The translations under genes and the position numbers were made by a program. The notes beneath the pieces were generated by a model. The model was not told where the DNA came from and did not search any database. It saw only the letters and a program-made list of their open reading frames with translations. Shown here in pieces: positions 1 through 7,975 of a stretch of 12,521 nucleotides of DNA (its first letter is position 1; every line of letters starts with the position of its first letter). This DNA is from Bacteroidota bacterium (GTDB taxonomy: Bacteria > Bacteroidota > Ignavibacteria > Ignavibacteriales > Melioribacteraceae), in contig JAEXUB010000144.1 of assembly GCA_023453125.1 (NCBI GenBank), positions 1 to 12,521 on the forward strand, written 5' to 3'.

Positions 1-432
1 CGGAATCCCCTTCCCCAGCAATATTGGGATTCGGGTAATTATCATTTCGTCAATCAATCCCTCCTTGAGAAATGATTGAATTGTTTTTCCCCCGTCAATA
101 TAAAGGTTATTAAAACCGCGCGAATTAAGGCGCTTAACAATTTCAGCAGGCGCGCCGGTAATTATCTCAGCCTTCCCTGTTTTGTCTGCCGGTATGTTCT
201 TCAGGCTTTTGCTTAATACGAATACCGGTTTTTCATAAGGCCAGAATTCCATAGAAACAACAGTTTCAAACGTATTGCGCCCCATTACAAGAGCATCTAT
301 GTTTTTCATAAAATCGGCAAATCCGTAATCGCTTCCGTCGGGATTCGGGATTTCAAGGAGCCAGTCAATGCTTCCGTTTTCCCGGGCAATAAATCCGTCA
401 ATACTTTCGGCTATATATATATAATTAGTCAT
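1..432 (-). CDS. Dihydrofolate reductase / RibD C-terminal family protein (partial, C-terminus off the window)
   Basis: Reading the minus strand from the ATG at 432-430 gives 144 uninterrupted codons that run off the left edge, so the C-terminus is missing. The protein begins MTNYIYIAESIDGFIAREN and then shows the family hallmarks: a nucleotide-binding MGRNTFE segment near residues 50-56, PVFVLSKSL near 69-77, and YIDGGKTIQSFL near 111-122, followed by a strand with LLGKGIP at the edge. These match the RibD C-terminal/DHFR-like family (Bacillus YyaP/YwjB type), whose members are presumed NADPH-dependent cytoplasmic reductases of mostly unknown substrate. They are usually about 170-190 residues, so perhaps 30-45 are absent. 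A GAG lies 7-9 bases before the start. The gene is divergent from malQ with 172 bases between them, and nothing ties it to starch use. It is not a clear housekeeping folA, so I give no symbol. Confidence 0.87.
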   Translation of the reverse strand, partial: MTNYIYIAESIDGFIARENGSIDWLLEIPNPDGSDYGFADFMKNIDALVMGRNTFETVVSMEFWPYEKPVFVLSKSLKNIPADKTGKAEIITGAPAEIVKRLNSRGFNNLYIDGGKTIQSFLKEGLIDEMIITRIPILLGKGIP

Positions 433-604
433 TATAACTCATTTATTAATCTATGCAATAATATGGTTGATAGAATAATTTAGCAATTTCTGTTATATAA
501 TTTTCTTCTGTTCCGTTAAAGTTATAATTTGATTAATAGTTGTGTTTAGCATATTATTTTGCATATATTTAAAAATATTTGTTACTAACAATTTTGGATA
601 GATT

Positions 605-2140
605 ATGAAAATCGGAAGAAGCGCAGGGGTACTCCTGCACCCAACATCGCTTCCGGGGAGATTTGGAATTGGAGATCTCGGGCCGGATGCTTTCAGATTT
701 GTAGATTTTTTAAGAGACGCAGGTCAAACATTATGGCAGGTTCTCCCGCTCGGGCCAACCGGATACGGCGACTCACCATATCAGTGTTTCTCTGCTTTTG
801 CCGGCAATCCGCTTCTTATCAGTCCAGACCTGCTGATGCAGGAGGGGCTTCTCTCGGAGCATGACCTGCATCCGATTGACAAAGGACATCCGCATAAAAT
901 TGATTTCGGCCATGTAATTCATCATAAATACGAACTGTTAAGAAAAGCTTTCGAAACATTCAGCCACCTTCACAAATCAAAGAACCATGAATACAGGGAT
1001 TTTTGCGTTAAGGAAGATTACTGGCTTGACGACTATTCCCTTTTTATGGCAGCAAAGCAGCACCATAACAGCGTTACCTGGACTAAGTGGGATCATAATC
1101 TGGTTGCCAGAAAGAAACTGCCCGAGTGGAAAGAAAAACTTGCACACGAAATTGATTTCCAGAAATTCATTCAGTTCATTTTTGACAGACAGTGGAAAAA
1201 CATCCGCACTTATGCGCATCACAACGGGATTAAGATTATTGGCGATCTGCCGATATTCGTTGCATACGACAGCGCCGATGTATGGGCTAACAAGGATTTG
1301 TTTACAATTCACAAAGACGGCTCGCTTGAGTTTGTTGCCGGTGTACCGCCGGATTATTTCAGTGCTACCGGACAGCTCTGGGGAAATCCACTCTATAAAT
1401 GGAAAAAGATGGAAAAGGACAATTATGCCTGGTGGCAGAGCAGAATTTCTAAACTTCTCGAAATGGTGGACGTTATAAGAATTGACCACTTTAGAGGATT
1501 TGAAGCTTATTGGAGAATTCCGGGGGATGCCGATACCGCCATTAACGGTACCTGGGTTAAAGGGCCCGGAGAAAAATTCTTTAATGCTATCAGAAAGTCG
1601 CACGGAGACCTTCCCATTATTGCGGAGGACCTGGGAGTTATTACAGATTCAGTTGAAAAGCTGAGAGACCAGTTTGAATTCCCCGGAATAAAAATACTCC
1701 AGTTCGGACTTGGAGAACATGGCGATGCCAAGTTCCTCCCTCATAATTATGTAAAGAATTGCGTAGTGCATACTGGCAGCCACGATAATGAGACCACAAA
1801 AGGATTTCTCGATTCGGAAAGGCACAAGCATTCGGGCGTTTATGAATGGGCTCAGAAATATCTCGATTATCACGGTGACGATATGACTTTCCAATTAATC
1901 CGCGCCGCTTATGCATCCGCAGCCAATATCTGCGTAATTCCAATGCAGGATATTCTCGGGCTTGGGAACGATGCAAGAATGAATTTCCCCAGCACCTTAG
2001 GGGGTAACTGGAACTGGCGCTTTTCGTGGGACCAGATTCATCATGGACTCGGAGCCAGATATAAAGAAATGACACTCTTGTATGACCGGCCCCCGAGAAG
2101 ACATTATGAAAACGCAGTAATAGATACTGCCGAGGAGTAG
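605..2140 (+). CDS. malQ: 4-alpha-glucanotransferase (amylomaltase, GH77)
   Basis: This 511-residue protein is a full-length GH77 amylomaltase of the compact type without N-terminal starch-binding domains, close to the roughly 500 residues of the Thermus enzyme. It opens with RSAGVLLHPTSLPG and GIGDLG, then LWQVLPLGPTGYGDSPYQ near residues 43-60. The catalytic residues are all visible: nucleophile Asp294 in IRIDHFRGFE, acid/base Glu341 in IIAEDLG, and the transition-state Asp394 in GSHDNET. The C-terminal part has MQDILGLGNDARMNFPS. The enzyme transfers alpha-1,4-glucan segments between maltooligosaccharides in the cytoplasm and releases glucose. It has no signal peptide, which fits. The start at 605 gives the canonical N-terminus, although the upstream ribosome-binding signal is weak. 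The 172 bases upstream are very AT-rich and I see no confident promoter there. The stop lies two bases before the aldo/keto reductase start, suggesting a shared transcript. Confidence 0.97.
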   Translation: MKIGRSAGVLLHPTSLPGRFGIGDLGPDAFRFVDFLRDAGQTLWQVLPLGPTGYGDSPYQCFSAFAGNPLLISPDLLMQEGLLSEHDLHPIDKGHPHKIDFGHVIHHKYELLRKAFETFSHLHKSKNHEYRDFCVKEDYWLDDYSLFMAAKQHHNSVTWTKWDHNLVARKKLPEWKEKLAHEIDFQKFIQFIFDRQWKNIRTYAHHNGIKIIGDLPIFVAYDSADVWANKDLFTIHKDGSLEFVAGVPPDYFSATGQLWGNPLYKWKKMEKDNYAWWQSRISKLLEMVDVIRIDHFRGFEAYWRIPGDADTAINGTWVKGPGEKFFNAIRKSHGDLPIIAEDLGVITDSVEKLRDQFEFPGIKILQFGLGEHGDAKFLPHNYVKNCVVHTGSHDNETTKGFLDSERHKHSGVYEWAQKYLDYHGDDMTFQLIRAAYASAANICVIPMQDILGLGNDARMNFPSTLGGNWNWRFSWDQIHHGLGARYKEMTLLYDRPPRRHYENAVIDTAEE

Positions 2141-2142
2141 AA

Positions 2143-3135
2143 ATGGAATACAAAGCGGACAGCAGCCGTTATGATAAAATGAAATATAACCGGTGCGGGA
2201 ACAGCGGTTTAAAACTTCCCGCAATCTCGCTCGGGTTATGGCATAACTTTGGCAGCGCCGATAATTTTGAAAATTGCACTAATATGGCACGCCGTGCTTT
2301 TGATCTCGGAATTACTCATTTCGATTTAGCAAATAATTACGGCCCCCCGTACGGTTCGGCAGAAGAAACTTTCGGGAAAATTCTGAAAAATGATCTTGGT
2401 ATATACAGGGATGAACTTGTAATCTCGACCAAAGCCGGTTGGGATATGTGGCCCGGCCCGTACGGAAATTTCGGATCGAAAAAATACCTTATTGCAAGCC
2501 TGGACCAGAGCCTTAAAAGAATGGGGCTTGAATATGTAGATATTTTCTACCATCACCGCCCCGATCCCGAAACCAGACTTGAATAAACAAAGCAAGCACT
2601 CGACCAGATTGTAAGAAGCGGCAAGGCTCTGTACGTAGGTGTTTCGCAATACAGCCCCGAGCTAACAAGACGCGCTTATGAAATTCTATTTGATCTGGGT
2701 ACTCCGTTCATTATACATCAGCCGAATTATAATATGTTTGACCGGGGGATTGTAAACGGACTTCTTAATCCCCTGTCTGAGCTAAATCTTGGTTCAATAG
2801 TATTTTCCCCTTTGGCGCAGGGACTGCTAACCAATAGGTATCTTAATAATATACCTGCCGATTCGAGAGCGGCAAGGGATGGCAGATTCCTAAAACCATC
2901 CGATATTACGGAAGAGAGACTGGGTAAACTTAAAAGACTGAATGAAATTGCTCAAAACAGGAATCAGACTCTGGCTCAATTATCTCTCACCTGGGTTTTA
3001 AGGCAGCCTGCGGTTACTTCTGCTTTAATAGGCGCCAGCAAGGTGGAGCAGATTGAGGACGCCGCCGGGACAATTAACAATCTGCATATATCCTACGAAG
3101 AATGTTCTTTAATTGACTCAATTTTGTATCAATAA
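2143..3135 (+). pseudogene. Aldo/keto reductase (YghZ/AKR14-like), interrupted by an in-frame TAA
   Basis: One reading frame covers the whole family, 330 codons, but a TAA at 2584-2586 splits it into 147 residues plus a 182-codon remainder. The first part begins MEYKADSSRYDKMKYNRCG, with SGLKLPAISLGLWHNFG near 21-37 as in E. coli YghZ (glyceraldehyde-3-phosphate reductase). The tetrad residues are present: Asp61, Tyr66, Lys97 in STKAG, and a His at 137/138. After the stop the same frame continues TKQALDQIVRSGKALYVGVS and ends with GASKVEQIEDA, the cofactor-binding end. Relatives read roughly PLEETMQAL here, so the stop sits where a Glu is expected and one GAA to TAA change explains it. The first fragment lacks the C-terminal half of the barrel and the NADPH-binding end, so it should be inactive. 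The rest is undamaged, which points to a recent mutation or a sequencing error. UAA is not a selenocysteine codon and programmed readthrough is unlikely. The gene is probably cotranscribed with malQ. Confidence 0.85.
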
Positions 3136-3139
3136 AAAA

Positions 3140-3172
3140 GTCCTTCTCCCCTATCAAAACGGGGGGAAGGAC
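3140..3172 (-). terminator. Hairpin terminator between convergent genes, best read for the LacI-family gene
   Basis: The arms GTCCTTCTCCCC (3140-3151) and GGGGGGAAGGAC (3161-3172) pair over 12 positions with one G-T wobble around a 9-base loop. On the minus strand the stem is followed directly by six T residues (complement of 3134-3139), so it is a good intrinsic terminator for the LacI-family gene ending at 3195. On the plus strand no T-tract follows, so for the aldo/keto reductase transcript it may only act as a 3' stabilising hairpin. Confidence 0.82.
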
Positions 3173-3194
3173 CAAATCTCATAATTGCTTCTAT

Positions 3195-4223
3195 TTAGCC
3201 TTTGTTGTATTTAGTACAGGTTCCCCTAAGTATCAGGTCCGTATCCACAACAATATTTTTATAATCGAAATTATCAACATTATCAATATTCTGCAGAAGG
3301 AGCTCAATTGATTTTTCCGCAAGCAGTTCTGTTGACTGGTTTACACAGCTGAGAGGAGGGGAAAGAAAACTCTGCACTTCGGAGTTACCGAAGCAGATAA
3401 GGTCAATATCTTCCGGTATTCGCATACCAACTTCCTTTACCGCTGTATAGATTCCCAAAGCAACCGGATAAGTGACTGCAAGAATCAGATCCGGCAGGTT
3501 CTTTTCCCTATAGAGTTTCATAAAGGAGTCGTAACCGCTTCTTTCGCTGAAATCCCCTTCAACAATCCACTCATTCCTTACCGGTATGTTGTTATCCTTA
3601 AGCGCGCTTACAAACCCATTAATTCTTTCCCTGCCAATGTTAATTCTTGTATTACCGGCAAAATGGGCAATATTTTTGTATCCGAGTTTTATTGCATGGT
3701 CATTTGCCTTGTAAGCGCCCCCCCGGTCGTCAACTGTTACTGTATTGCAGTTGGGTAAATTCGGAATTCTGTCAATAAACACCAGAGGCACCTTTTTTTT
3801 CTTGGCAGTCTCAAAAATTTCAAAATCGGTCGTATCCTGAGAAATAGAGACTATTATCCCGTCAACCCTCATTGAAAGAAGAGTTTGAATCTGTTTTAGC
3901 TGCATTTCGGCATTTTCATGGCAAACGGTAAGAAAAACCTGATAATTATTTACATAAGCCTGAGTATAGATCTGGTCAATAAGCGAGCTGAAAAAATGAT
4001 GTGCAATTTCGGGTAGAACAACACCTATGGTATTCGATTTCCCCGCCGCCAGGTTCCTTGCCATGTAATTAGGGGTATACCCTATTTCAAGAGCTGTTTT
4101 TTTAACCAGTTCTGCAGTCGCAACCGATATATCGGGATGCCCTCTGAGCGCTTTGGAAACGGTTATAATCGAAACACCCAGCTTTTGAGCAATATCATTC
4201 AATGTTATCTGTTTGGACTGCAT
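3195..4223 (-). CDS. LacI-family transcriptional regulator, probable regulator of the sus-like operon
   Basis: The 342-residue protein has the standard LacI layout and length. Residues 6-30 form the helix-turn-helix (ITLNDIAQKLGVS followed by TVSKALRGHPDIS). The linker NYMARNLAAGKS near 52-63 corresponds to the hinge helix that enters the DNA minor groove. From about residue 64 there is a periplasmic-binding-protein-like sensor domain with TIGVVLPEIAHHFFSSL, PLVFIDRIP near 146-154, VTVDDRGGA near 162-170, and RIPEDIDLICFGN near 268-280. The segment LILAVTYPVALGIYTA (246-261) lacks the Asp usually found in the family's SD-x-x-A-x-G motif, so the ligand pocket may be unusual. The gene is divergent from the susC-like operon across 709 bases and sits between starch genes, which makes control of those genes by a maltooligosaccharide or sugar signal the natural inference. 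The specific effector is unknown. No clear Shine-Dalgarno precedes the ATG at 4223-4221. Confidence 0.93.
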   Translation of the reverse strand: MQSKQITLNDIAQKLGVSIITVSKALRGHPDISVATAELVKKTALEIGYTPNYMARNLAAGKSNTIGVVLPEIAHHFFSSLIDQIYTQAYVNNYQVFLTVCHENAEMQLKQIQTLLSMRVDGIIVSISQDTTDFEIFETAKKKKVPLVFIDRIPNLPNCNTVTVDDRGGAYKANDHAIKLGYKNIAHFAGNTRINIGRERINGFVSALKDNNIPVRNEWIVEGDFSERSGYDSFMKLYREKNLPDLILAVTYPVALGIYTAVKEVGMRIPEDIDLICFGNSEVQSFLSPPLSCVNQSTELLAEKSIELLLQNIDNVDNFDYKNIVVDTDLILRGTCTKYNKG

Positions 4224-4413
4224 AAGAATTTTAATTTTGTTATTAAATTCGTCAAATAGTTCAGCAGTTAAATTTAGTCCCGCAAAAAATATCTCGGCAT
4301 CTTTTTAACAGCATATTATTATAATACTTCCTGAACGCCCGATAATCAACGTTTATAGCAGCCATAAAATAACGAATATTCTTCAAAAACAGCACTTTTT
4401 TTTCCTTTATCGG

Positions 4414-4498
4414 GTAAATTATAAGTGCCCTGGCGGAGAAAAAATAGTTGATTTTTATCAAATTCTTTTTGTAAATTGAATTTGCGGTTATGTAAATT
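4414..4498 (+). repeat. Three copies of GTAAATT in the susC upstream region
   Basis: GTAAATT occurs at 4414-4420, 4471-4477 and 4492-4498. The last two copies extend to TGTAAATT and are spaced exactly 21 bases apart, about two helical turns, while the first and third extend to GTAAATTAT. This could be a set of regulator half-sites on one DNA face. In such AT-rich DNA chance is also plausible. Confidence 0.25.
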
Positions 4499-4516
4499 AT
4501 TAATTAACAGAGCCCG

Positions 4517-4532
4517 GATCAAACCATTGATC
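4517..4532. promoter_or_regulatory. Candidate operator: 16-base inverted repeat
   Basis: GATCAA-ACCA-TTGATC is a perfect inverted repeat with 6-base arms. It is nested in a wider imperfect symmetry in which CGGAT (4515-4519) matches ATCCG (4533-4537) and GAG (4510-4512) matches CTC (4538-4540). LacI-family proteins bind even, near-palindromic sites of roughly this size, and the site lies between the regulator and its probable target operon. It lacks the central CG that many LacI-family operators carry, so the assignment is tentative. Confidence 0.35.
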
Positions 4533-4932
4533 ATCCGCTCTTACTAATTGTGACGATATAAGAAAAATGATTACACTGTTATTAGCTGTACTCATATTTG
4601 GCTGTGCCTCCCTTATTTATATCATCCCGCAAAACTACACTTTACAGTTAGCGCTACCTAAAAAACAAGATTTGAATGTCCGTTCTGGATTATTTTCAGT
4701 TCTCCTCTTTGGAACCCCGCGCACTATTTTGATTGTTGATTTTTCGTGCTTTGCTCAGAAGATAAATGAGTACTTTGCCCGGATCTTAAAAGTTGTTATA
4801 AAGTTTATTTACGGACCTGTTTCATCCAATAAGTCCATTTTTGTATTATACAATATTCAACAGAGTACCAGAAGATTAAAAATTTTTATTCAACTAACTA
4901 AAACTATCCCAAATTAAACCGGGGGAAAAAAA

Positions 4933-7900
4933 ATGACAAAACCAAAAAAACGTAACAACCACGCGGTACTGAATGTTTTTATTGCAGTACTCGTGTTTTT
5001 TATGATGCAGGCGGGATCCACCCTGTTAGCTCAGGAAACGGAAATCCGCGGTAAAATAACAAGTGCCGAAGAGGGTGCCGAATTAATCGGTGCTACCGTA
5101 ATGGAAAAAGGCACTTCAAACGGAACTGCTACCGATGTTAACGGTAATTACAGACTCAGAGTAAGAAGAAATGCTGTTCTGGTAGTTTCCTACATCGGCT
5201 ATCTTACACAGGAAGTAGCAGTCGGAAACCAGACAACAGTCAACGTCATATTGAAATTAAACCCTAAAATGCTTAAAGAAGTGGAAGTGGTTGGAATCGG
5301 TTACGGTGAAGTTAAAAAAACAGACGCTACCGGATCGGTTACTGCAATTTCTGCAAAAGATTTTGCTAAAGGCTCAATTACATCTCCTCAGGAACTCCTT
5401 ATCGGCAAGGCCCCCGGCGTTGTAGTTAACTCACTCGGCGGTGCCGCAGGCGCAGGTACAAAAATCCGTATCCGCGGCGGTTCGTCAATTCAGGGAAACA
5501 ACGATCCTCTTATTGTTATTGACGATATCCCATTGGAAAGCTCAGGCATTTCCGGTATGGCTAACCCGCTTTCTTCAATTAACCCGAATGATATTGAATC
5601 GTACGTAATTCTTAAAGACGCTTCTGCAACTGCCATTTACGGTTCAAGAGCTTCTAACGGCGTTATCATCATCAAGACAAAGAAAGGCGCTTTGGTTGGT
5701 AAAGATCAGGAAGCCAAACTTTCAATTTCATATAACGGTAATTTCTCATTAGCCTCCCCTTCAAAATTATTATCCGTTTTTTCAGGGGATGAATTCAGAG
5801 CATTAATTGCAGACAGAGTTGCCAATCACGGTCTTACAAATGCCGCTTTAAGCAGACTCGGCACAGCAAACACAGACTGGCAGGATGAAATTTACAGAAC
5901 TGCGGCTTCAACAGAACACAACATCAGCTTAAGCCATTCAATAGGACTCGTTCCTTACCGTCTCTCTCTCGATTATCTGTATCAGGGCGGTATCCTTAAA
6001 TATAACAGCTTAGACAGAAAGAATGCATCACTTAACGTTAATCCTTCCCTTTTTGACGGCGACCTCAAAATGGACTTAAACGCATCATTCTCCTGGATTA
6101 ACAACAATTTCTCAAACAACGACGCTATCGGCTCTGCAGTAGAATTCGATCCTACACAGCCGGTTAGAAACGGAAACACAAGATACGGCGGATATACAGC
6201 CTGGACAGAAATCAGCTCAGGCGATCCATTGAACGGAGCTCCGAATAACATTGCTACACACAACCCGGTTGCCCGTCTTGAATACCGCGACAATACATCC
6301 GAAGCCAAGAGATATATCCTCGGCGGCAAATTCGATTATAAACTTCCTTTTATCGAAAATCTGAAAGCTACATTGAATCTGGGCTATGATTACTTTACCA
6401 CAACCGGAAGCGATATTACCAACACTCTTGCTTCCTGGTCATACAGAGAACCTGAAAACCAGATTAGAGAATATACACAGACAAAGAAAAACAGCCTTTT
6501 GGACTTCTATCTGAATTACAAGACAGAATTCAGCTTTAACAAAATTGATGTTACAGGAGGTTATTCATATCAGCATTTTTACAATGAAGGGCAGAATTCA
6601 AACAGAGCTTGGGACCCGGCAGTACCGGGCGCTCGCACTACCCCTTATAAGAACGAATACTATCTCCTCTCATTCTTCGGAAGATTGAATTATACATTAT
6701 TCGACAGATATCTTTTAACAGCCACATTAAGAAACGACGGTTCTTCAAGATTTTCTAAAGACAACCGTTGGGGTCTCTTCCCTGCATTCGCAGCAGGCTG
6801 GAAAATCACTGAAGAACCTTTCTTCGGAAAATCAGAGGTGATTGACGAATTGAAACTCCGCGCAAGCTGGGGTAAAACAGGACAGCAGGACGTAGGCGGC
6901 AATTACTATCCTTATATTCCTACATATACGGGAAGTACCTCAGGCGCTTACTATCAGTTCGGAGATACATACTATTCAACACTCCGTCCTGATGCTTACG
7001 ATGCAAACCTGAAATGGGAAACAGTTACTTCTCTTAACGCCGGTCTCGATTTCTCATTCTTAAAGAGAAGAATTACCGGTTCTATTGAAATCTATAAAAA
7101 TACATCAGACGACTTATTGAACAGCATTCCTATTCCGGTAGGAAGCAATTTCTCCAACTTCCTCCTTACAAACGTAGGTTCAATGGAGAACACAGGATTT
7201 GAAATAGGCATTAATGCAACACCGATTATTGAAAACGATTTTTCATGGGATATCGGTTTTAACTTAACATACAACAAGAACGAAATCACAAAACTTACAT
7301 TGACAGACGATCCTGCTTATACAGGTGTTAACACAGGCGGAATCTCAGGCGGTGTAGGCAATAACGTTCAGAAATTCATCGTCGGTATGCCGGCAAGAGT
7401 ATTCTTCCTCTTTAACCAGGTTCGCGATGCCAACGGCAATCCTATTGAAGGTTTGTATGTTGACAAGAGCGGCAAAGGGGGCAACGTAGCAGGCAACGAA
7501 TTGAACAAATACTATTTCAAATCACCGGATCCTGATGTTTTAGTCGGCATCTCCTCAAGAATCAATATTTACGACTTTGATTTAAGCTTCTCAGGAAGAT
7601 TGAGCATTGGCAATTATGTTTACAACAACAACGCATCCAACAGAGCTCTCTATCAGCAGGTTTATAACCAGAGCGGTTATTTGTCAAACATCCTCACCGA
7701 TGTCCGCAAGACCAACTTCACAACAGCACAGTACTGGTCAAGCGTATATCTTGAAAACGCATCATATTTCAAGATGGACTATATCAGCTTAGGTTATAAT
7801 TTCTCGTCACTCTTTGGAAATGATATCAGCGGCAGAGTTGGATTGTCTGTACAGAACGTATTCACCATCACCAACTATACAGGCTTGGATCCTGAAGTTG

Positions 7901-7971
7901 ATAACGGTATCGATAACAACATCTATCCAAGACCGCGTACTTTCATGTTGTCAGTCAGTCTCAATTATTAA
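4933..7971 (+). CDS. SusC-like TonB-dependent outer-membrane transporter (SusC/RagA family)
   Basis: At 1012 residues this matches the usual SusC/RagA length of about 1000. An N-terminal signal peptide has a basic start (KPKKR), a hydrophobic core near 12-30 and a likely cleavage around LLAQ-ETE. Residues of about 36-110 form the carboxypeptidase-D regulatory-like domain (IRGKITSAEEGAELIGATV, then DVNGNYRLRV). The region EVEVVGIGYGEVKKTDATGSV near 116-136 corresponds to the conserved segment leading into the plug, which ends with ILKDASATAIYGSRASNG near 226-243. The rest is a beta-barrel rich in alternating aromatic strands, ending in the aromatic terminus SVSLNY. These proteins import oligosaccharides bound by a SusD partner using TonB-ExbBD energy. 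The susD-like gene starts 14 bases downstream. The GH13, GH77 and SusE-like neighbours suggest maltooligosaccharides or starch as substrate, which is inferred from context. The start at 4933 is set by the signal peptide and a GGGGGA six bases upstream. Confidence 0.96.
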   Translation: MTKPKKRNNHAVLNVFIAVLVFFMMQAGSTLLAQETEIRGKITSAEEGAELIGATVMEKGTSNGTATDVNGNYRLRVRRNAVLVVSYIGYLTQEVAVGNQTTVNVILKLNPKMLKEVEVVGIGYGEVKKTDATGSVTAISAKDFAKGSITSPQELLIGKAPGVVVNSLGGAAGAGTKIRIRGGSSIQGNNDPLIVIDDIPLESSGISGMANPLSSINPNDIESYVILKDASATAIYGSRASNGVIIIKTKKGALVGKDQEAKLSISYNGNFSLASPSKLLSVFSGDEFRALIADRVANHGLTNAALSRLGTANTDWQDEIYRTAASTEHNISLSHSIGLVPYRLSLDYLYQGGILKYNSLDRKNASLNVNPSLFDGDLKMDLNASFSWINNNFSNNDAIGSAVEFDPTQPVRNGNTRYGGYTAWTEISSGDPLNGAPNNIATHNPVARLEYRDNTSEAKRYILGGKFDYKLPFIENLKATLNLGYDYFTTTGSDITNTLASWSYREPENQIREYTQTKKNSLLDFYLNYKTEFSFNKIDVTGGYSYQHFYNEGQNSNRAWDPAVPGARTTPYKNEYYLLSFFGRLNYTLFDRYLLTATLRNDGSSRFSKDNRWGLFPAFAAGWKITEEPFFGKSEVIDELKLRASWGKTGQQDVGGNYYPYIPTYTGSTSGAYYQFGDTYYSTLRPDAYDANLKWETVTSLNAGLDFSFLKRRITGSIEIYKNTSDDLLNSIPIPVGSNFSNFLLTNVGSMENTGFEIGINATPIIENDFSWDIGFNLTYNKNEITKLTLTDDPAYTGVNTGGISGGVGNNVQKFIVGMPARVFFLFNQVRDANGNPIEGLYVDKSGKGGNVAGNELNKYYFKSPDPDVLVGISSRINIYDFDLSFSGRLSIGNYVYNNNASNRALYQQVYNQSGYLSNILTDVRKTNFTTAQYWSSVYLENASYFKMDYISLGYNFSSLFGNDISGRVGLSVQNVFTITNYTGLDPEVDNGIDNNIYPRPRTFMLSVSLNY

Positions 7972-7975
7972 TTTT

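Larger units (their letters stand above)
4224..4932. promoter_or_regulatory. Long AT-rich divergent regulatory region between the LacI-family gene and susC-like gene
   Basis: These 709 bases separate the two divergent starts and hold no recognisable gene. The region is visibly more AT-rich than the flanking genes. It contains several short symmetric sequences: TTGAT-N4-ATCAA at 4448-4461, GATCAA-N4-TTGATC at 4517-4532, and TTGTAT-T-ATACAA at 4841-4853. It also has three copies of GTAAATT between 4414 and 4498. An open frame of 116 codons at 4567-4917 has a hydrophobic start but no convincing ribosome site and no family resemblance, so I treat it as chance within the leader. The last bases before susC, GGGGGA at 4921-4926, could act as a ribosome site. 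I infer that the susC promoter and the regulator's operators lie here, possibly with a long 5' leader, but I cannot place the promoter with confidence. Confidence 0.6.

Noticed and set aside
433..604. Promoter candidates before malQ: TATAAT at 496-501 with TTGATA at 467-472, or TATTTG at 576-581 with TTTTG at 557-561
   Set aside because: The first pair is separated by 23 bases, which is too far for a sigma-70 type promoter. The second pair is too close and its -7-like word is one base short.
977..1603. Long minus-strand open frame inside malQ
   Set aside because: It lies fully within a strongly conserved GH77 gene, resembles no family and has biased composition typical of an antisense shadow.
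2734..3135. Second half of the aldo/keto reductase as a separate gene starting at the ATG at 2734
   Set aside because: The ATG is an internal Met in the conserved QPNYNMFDRG segment, and the same frame reads back uninterrupted to 2587 with family-matching sequence. It is the remainder of the broken gene, not an independent one.
4212..4239. Bacteroidetes-type promoter TTTG (4212-4215) and TAATTTTG (4232-4239) on the plus strand
   Set aside because: The -7-like word matches TAnnTTTG exactly, but the spacing is shorter than usual, it overlaps the regulator's own start, and it would imply a leader of about 690 bases. Chance in AT-rich DNA is more likely.
4338..4414. CCCGATAA (4338-4345) and TTATCGGG (4407-4414) as an 8-base inverted repeat
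   Set aside because: The arms are 61 bases apart, do not extend, and the intervening sequence shows no supporting stem, so it is probably coincidence.
4567..4917. Open frame of 116 codons upstream of susC, starting MITLLLAVLIFGCASL, which loosely resembles a lipoprotein signal
   Set aside because: There is no positive charge before the hydrophobic run, Phe sits at the -2 position of the would-be lipobox, no clear ribosome site precedes it, and I recognise no family. It lies in an AT-rich leader and is most likely a chance frame. Conservation of the frame in relatives would change this.
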